This document shows positions 27,501 to 35,141 of a stretch of DNA of 64,000 nt, one piece after another. Position numbers and translations under genes: made by a program. The first letter of the stretch is position 1; every line of letters starts with the position of its first letter. This DNA comes from Sipunculus nudus (lineage: Eukaryota > Annelida > Sipuncula > Golfingiida > Sipunculidae). The notes under the pieces were generated by a model that was given only the letters and a program-made list of their open reading frames with translations, was not told where the DNA came from and did no database searches. The DNA is taken from the NCBI GenBank assembly GCA_026874595.1, contig CM049320.1, positions 18,176,988 through 18,240,987 of the forward strand, written 5' to 3'.

Positions 27501-30500
27501 CCTGTTACAATATTATTTTTTTTAGATAAGATTTTTCTCTTTACAGTAGGTCTTGTACAAAAATCCTTAATTCAGCACTGTGTAGTGTATGTATTTATAC
27601 AATTCTAGTGTATAAATGAAATACGTTTCAAATTTTCCTTTCAGTTTCATTTGGTGTAAGAATCCTGAAATATATATTATTTATTCATTTCAATAAGTAA
27701 ATTATTGTAACTCAGTCATTAAATTTCAGTTACTTTTTACTTGTTAGCAGACCCTACATACTTAAAACACCTGTTCATTCAGACAAGATTCGCAGTGAAT
27801 GCAATTTTTTAAACTTCATTTCATATAGTCAAAATATGCACGATTCTATTATCATTATATGCCTGACAAATTTAAAACATGTGTATATATTTATGTATAT
27901 GATCATATGTATTTTAATGTTACTGTATAATTAATGTGTTTAAGTTAAACAAGGCCTTGTGGAAAAAAAGAATGAACCTGTATTAATATATTCAAATGAT
28001 GATAATAATAAACTAGATGTGTCGGAACGACACGAATGCCCCCGCCTGGGGCAAATTAGAAACATTTGTAAAATTTTGAAAAATTTTTAAATTCAGGAGG
28101 TGTCATATGGTCAAAAGTAGGTCAACAAGGGCAAAATGCAAACTCGATCTGTAACGGGTCATTATCAAGCAACACACCAAAAATCATGCCAGTATATGCA
28201 GGCATTGTGAAAAAAAGTCCATACATGTGCATTTTCCATAAAAATTTCTGTCTTTCATGAAATTTTTTATGTTTAGGAGCCGTAAAACAATTAAAAGTAG
28301 GTCAACCAGGACGAAACGCGAACTCGATCTGTAACTGTCATTATCTGCCCACACATAAAAAATCAGGGTGGTATCTGAAGGCATTGAGAAAAAAAAGTCA
28401 GTACATATGCATTTGTTATGAAAATTTCTATTTTTCATGAAACTTTCTATGTTCAGGAGCAGTCAAATGGTCAAAAGTAGGTCAACTGGGACAAAACAAG
28501 AACTCGATCTGTAACTGGTCATTATCTGCCTACACACCAAAAATCAGGCCCGTATCTGCAGGCACTGCGAAAAAAAGTCCATACATGTGCACTTTTTTAT
28601 GAAATTTTCTATGTTAGAGCACCGTCAAATGGTCAAAATTAGGTCAACTGGGACAAAACATGAACTCGATCTGTAACTGGTCATTATCTGCCCACACACC
28701 AAAAATCAGGCCAATATCTGCAGGTATTGCGAAGAAAAGTCTGTACAAGTGTATTTGTCATGAAAATTTATATTAAACATGAAATTTTCTATGTTCAGGA
28801 GCCGTAAAACAATCAAAAGTAGGTCAACTGGGACGAAACGCGAACTCGATCTGTAACTGTTCAATATCTGCCCACACACCAAAAATCAGGCCAATATCTG
28901 CAGGCATTGCGAAAAAAAGTGTGTACATGTGTATTTGTCATGAAATTTCATATTTTTCATGAAATTTTCTATGTTCAGGAGCCGTAAAACGGTCAAAAGT
29001 AGGTCAACCGGGACGAAACGTGAACTCGATCTGTAACTGGTCTATATCTGCCCACACACCAAAAATCAGGCCAATATCTGCAGGCATTGCGAAAAAAAGT
29101 CTGTACATGTGTATCTGTCATGAATATTTCTATTTTTCATGAAATTTTCTAAGTTTAGGAGCCGTAAAACAGTCAAAAGTGGGTCAACTGGAACGAAACG
29201 CGATCTTGATTTGTAACTGGTCATTATCTGCCAACACACCAAAAATCAGGCCAATATCTGCAGGCATTGCGAAAAAAAGTCCGTACATGTGTACATTTGT
29301 CATGAAAATTTCTATTTTTCATGAAATTTTCTAAGTTTAGGAGCCGTAAAACGGTCAAAAGTAGGTCAACCGGGACGAAACGCGAACTCGATCTGTAACT
29401 GGTCTATATCTGCTCACACACCAAAAATCAGGCCAGTATCTGCTGGCATTGCGAAAAAAAGTCCGTACAACTGTTTGATTTTGGAATGACGGAAGGACGG
29501 AAGGACAGAAGGATGGAATGATGGACATGGGTAAAACTATATGCTCCGGCCACTTTGTGGCGGGGGCATAAAAATATAACAATCATAATTGCCTAATGTA
29601 ACATCAGCCACATTAAATGCCACTTTTCCTAAGTATTTCAAGCATCTGGACCACTTACTGTAACATTTTCTGCCATCCATTCCGAGCTGGTAGCCCTCAG
29701 TGCAGATGCATTTGAATGACCCCTGTGTATTGGCACAACCTTGTGAACAGATACTTGTATTTTCCTTACATTCGTCAATGTCTGAAAATACAGAAATCCA
29801 GCAGTTTTAAACATCATCTTGGCATGGCCACTCACTTCAACATGCAGCATATAACTGATAGGACATCTGGAAAGATTTTGTTTATATTTGCCATGACAGG
29901 GTTTGAATGCTATACTTTTTATTATAAAGAACTAATTTAATACTCTATTAACACATATAATGTGGTTAGTAGGAATTCATCTAATTAATTAACCTTTGAC
30001 CTTTGGTGTAAGCTTGTATCACAATCAGTGGTGCAGGTCTGTTTCCATAATGTATGGTAAGCCTTAGACACTGGGCCAGAATTTTCCACACAGATGGATC
30101 TTCTGATTTTTTTTAAATTTCAATACTTTTACACAGCATTAACTAACGATTGATATGTCCAATTTCCAGAGCACATCACTTTCATACACATTTCATTGGT
30201 AACTTCCTAAAATTTTACTTTAGGACTTTGGTAAGCCTTTTTTATGAAGTGACATCACTGAATGGCAACTTTAAGCTGACAACATATTTTATAATATTTA
30301 TCACAGCCAGTGCCAACATTCACTTACCATCTGTCAAACAGGTTCCTTGACCCCATCAATTAAATCTTTTTTCCTCAAATATTAAATTTATTGCTTTCCT
30401 CAAATTCTTTACATAGTATATGTTTTTTTTTGTTTCTTAGTACATAATATCTGAGTATAGCTCATTCATTATAAACATGAAATTTTTTTAGTTCTAAGAC

Positions 30501-33500
30501 TTTGTAAAATATTATCTAACAATGATTGATGGGTAGCCTTCGACATTGCAGACCATATATAGTTAAGACCTTCTTAGACTGGTAGAACAGTCGTTACCAT
30601 GGCATGTTTTCTGGTCAGGTGAGAGCCTGAATCCCTGGTAACACTGACACTTGACTCGACCATCTTCATTGACACACTGGTGGTGGCATCCTCCGTTGTT
30701 GTACTGACAAGGGTCAGACACTAAAAATATGAAATAATGTTAATAATTTATTGAGTTTTACAATTATTCTATAATATTTCAATTAGAAAAATTTCAGGCA
30801 TTTTCATAAATTTAAATTAAAACTAAATTTGTATATTTGAATTGAATTGCATTGAATTGCAAGCCATTGATTAAATTGTAACAAATCATTAATCTCTGAA
30901 TTGGTTCATATGTTTTTTTTTTCATGTACCATCCCAAAGGCCTCTGTGAGCTCTCAAATTTGATGTAGCATTTTGGCATGTTATAGCTCTATATCTCGCA
31001 TGTGTCCTAAATCTATTTTAAACATATGCTGGAAGACCACTCCACTTGTAACTTGAAACTTGTATGGATGTGACAAACAGAGAGAGAGCTACATTTTTCT
31101 TTTATTTGCTGAAAATTACCCACATCCATTTGGGTAAAATTGGATTATTATTTAAAAAGTCTGAAATTTACTACTTAATCATGAATTGAATAGAGAATTG
31201 AACTGAAGGTAAAGAAACGATAGAATAAATAAAAATAAAACAATAATAAAAAGTCACTTACTGACACATGCCCGACCATCATCCCCTAACCTGTATCCGG
31301 TTCGACACTGACAATGGAAGTGACCGTTACGACCATCAATACAAGTGTGCTCACAACCACCGTTAAGGTAGGAGCACCCTCTCCTCTCCTCTGAAGGAGT
31401 CAGAAAAAGTCTCTTTATCACATGATCAGAGGATTGTATTTTTTAAAGTTAACAGATTAGCATTATATCAATTTTCTAATGTTTAATTCAGTGCTGTGTT
31501 AGAAGCATGCAATATTTTTTTCATAATTTATGATCAATACATTCATGCTATCTGAAATTCTCTTTCCATATGAGCAGTAGTGGTGAGGTACAAGTTAAAT
31601 ACATAAGATACAATGAAGTGATATAACTTACCTGTTTTGACATTATTAAGTAAGAACTTTAATTTTTAATTTTTTAACAACACAAGTTTTTGTATGATTC
31701 ATAATGAAAACATATTTTACTTTAAAGAAAAACAAGGGACCTATGGGTCACTGTGCTCAGCTGACGTTAACCTTGAAGGTAAAAATCTAAAATAATATCT
31801 AATGGAGATAAAGTGTAAGAGGAAGAGGTAATAAAGGCCATGGTTGGTTTATATGATTGGTTTGTATTGATGAGCAAGAAATTGTTGCAAAAAATATTTT
31901 GTGACCTGACCATGTGTTTCCCAATGTTGAAACTAAAGCATGGGAGCAGTTTGTGAACAAATGATCTGTACTATTACCATGATCATTAGTTGGTTTTTCG
32001 ATTAACTGTTGACATTTCAGTTGTTTACACATTTGTTCAATTGAATCTATTTTTTTGTATAATATATATTATTAAATATATATGTATTTTTTTTATGAAA
32101 TGTATACAGTTGAAATATAGTTAATTAACAACATAAACAGGGCAAACAAAGCCTGATCTCAAATTCTGCTGAGGCAGGAAAATAATGAACAAATGTTTGT
32201 ATTAAATCCTGATTTTTTTATTATCTCATCAATTATTTTCTAATTTAAGTTTATATTTCTATACATTTCCAATATAACATATATATCTGAATATAAAAGT
32301 TGATTCATAATTCTCAATTGCATCATCATAAATCTCAATCTTGTCAGATAACACCACATCATGCATACAAATGTTTATTAATTTTTTACCACAAATATAT
32401 ATCTTTTAAATCTGTAAAACAATAAATATCTAAAAATAATACTTGATTTAGATTTCACAATTTTTAATTGTGTCTTTATTTATCCATAATGTGCTTCATA
32501 TTTTATAATAATTTAAGCATACTGATGGGTTCATTTATATTTGTTAAAATCATTTAAAAGAAAATTGATTTCTTTAAAAATGCTACATTACACAACATTG
32601 CATCTTCTGGATTACACCTTGAATTATTTTTTCAAGGAAAGTTTTTGCATATCCGAGTGGAAACAGCATTACAATTAAGGAGATACAGTGAAAACAATAA
32701 CAATTAATTACTGCATAACACTTGGTGGGTTGGGTTTGCGGGGGGGGGGGGGGGGGGGGGGGGGGGGAGGGGGGGGTGGTGATTGGGGTGTTGATATGAG
32801 AATAACTGTACACCTGTCACAGCAGGGGATCTCCCCCAGTGACTGTAACAAATCAGAAACCCTGGCATAGCTGACTTCCAGTGACCTGGAGTGGGACCCT
32901 GCATCTGTAATCAAAGCAAGTGACAACAGAAAAAAATCAATAACTAGCTTAATTTTCAAGCTTTTATTTTCTCATTTCAGATTTAGACAAACTAAATATT
33001 TATGTTTTCATGCTGTGAAAATTAAATCAATGGTGCTTACAGGAAAAAAACGTGCCATGGTCAAAGTTGGGAAAAATTTAAGGTAATGATTTTTTTTTAT
33101 GCTAATAACTTAAAAAATTTACAAAATTCAGATCTAATTTTGTGTAAACAATTGAATCTTAATTAAACATAGTTATATATTTGATAAAATAGACTCTAGT
33201 TTCAAAATTTTTCATGTTAAGTGAGTTATTATTTTTCCTGATTTTTTACAAAGTCCATTATGTTTGGGCCCATAACTTAAAGAATTTATACTTTACAGAC
33301 TTAATTTCTGGTATGTACATAGGAAGTATATAGAGGAATAGTTTTGGTAAATATGAGGAAAAACAGATGAGTGGTTTTGATATTAGGCAGTCCTGAAGTG
33401 TGAAAATAGGATTTTCATAAAAAATTGAGGTTTTTCCTTAATTTCTCAAAGGAACGAAGTCGCAAAGACCCAGTTTTCGGCTTGGTAGGAGATCTTGGGG

Positions 33501-35081
33501 ACATCTAACATTTTGCCGAATTTTGGATTCCTAGGTCTTACGGTTTCAAAACGTGCCACATCTACGGACGGACGGACAGACGGAAGGACGACGGACAATG
33601 GACCACGACTATAGCTCAGATGACTTATAGTCAGCTGAGCTAAAAACTACCTTGATGTCTTGTAAACAAAATTCTTTCTTTATGCAAAAATCTAAAATAC
33701 AAATATTTTAATCAAAATATAACTTGTCTCACATTGTACAAATACTAGTTTGGTTCTCTAGGTGTACAACAAATTGAGCAGATTCACATATACATTTAAT
33801 CAAGTTTTGGTATTTCTGTAAAAAAAATATAATAATACATGTAAAAAACGTGTTAATGCATTATGAATACACTTCATAAGCATTTATAAAGCAGTATTTG
33901 TATTTACAGGCATATGTGTGTGTATATATACACCATTATAAATTATTGTCAATATTGAGAGATGATAATTTATTATTGCTGTGCATTGTGGCATATGGTA
34001 AGGAAGTGCACAGGTAGGTGCATTGTGCAAGATTCGGTGAGGGTGTTGCATTATGGGTAAAGTCATTAAGTGCAGCAGTAAGTACTTACTCAGGCATGAT
34101 CGCCCGTCAGCATGCAACTTATGCCCGTCCGGACATTCACACGAGTAGCCTCCCTCTGAGTTACGACACGCGTGTTGGCATCCTCCATTGTGGTCCTTGC
34201 ACTCGTCAACATCTAATTTGTAAAATTTATGTGACTAAGTAGGCATGCCAAGATTCACAGCAAGAGTCTCCAGGCAGACGTTTCTTTTAATTTATTCTTT
34301 TGAGGATGGACTTTAGGCTCTCCATCAAATGACTTCTGTGGTGTTATTATAACACCATCTCAACTTTCAAGCCTGATTGTTTAATTTCCATTTCTAAAGA
34401 AAAAAAACTCTTTAAATTGACAAAGAACTGTTAAAATATTTTTAAAAATGAAAATGTAGAATTTTGAGCCATTCAATTAGATTCAAATGTTCAATCACAT
34501 AAAATATGTGATTTTAATTCAGAAAATTATGATTTGTAGTAGTATAGAATTTAGTTTACATTCCAATCACCAGGTGGTAGCACAAATCAGTAGAATTTTG
34601 CACAGACTTGGCTCATCAGGATGTATTGTGTAAAATGAGATCACAGATGGCAGCACTGATCTCATTGTCTGTGGCATCTGAATCATTTTGCAGATTTGAT
34701 ATGATAAATGTGCCATTCTTTTAGGTCAGTCAATTCACTGAAACTTCTGCCTGAAATTGCTCTTGCAGATCACATGTGAATTCATGCATGTGTATCATAA
34801 TTAACAAAATCATGAGCATTATTTAGTTATTGGTCAGTAAAGGTACCTTTTGTATTATAATAAATCAAATAACAGATATCTTTACAGAGGGTTTCATGCC
34901 ATGAACTGATATGCAAATTATATACAAAGCTCTTTGGATGTGCAATCTTCTATATGTGGAATACATATCAATCTAAGAGCTCTAATTCTAAACAGAACAA
35001 AATATGATATATATATTTTCCAATCCTACTGGTTTGAATCAGGCTTAGATCTGTTCTTAACAGAGTTTGTCCTGCTAAGAC

Positions 35082-35141
<60 letters not shown>

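Noticed and set aside
32583-32959. Polyproline frames on the minus strand and a polyglycine frame on the plus strand
   Set aside because: They come from the poly-G tract inside a repeat element, and the frames do not agree between the two copies.
35030-35045. GGTTTGAATC resembling a tRNA B box
   Set aside because: No A box upstream and no cloverleaf; AT-rich surroundings make this a chance match.
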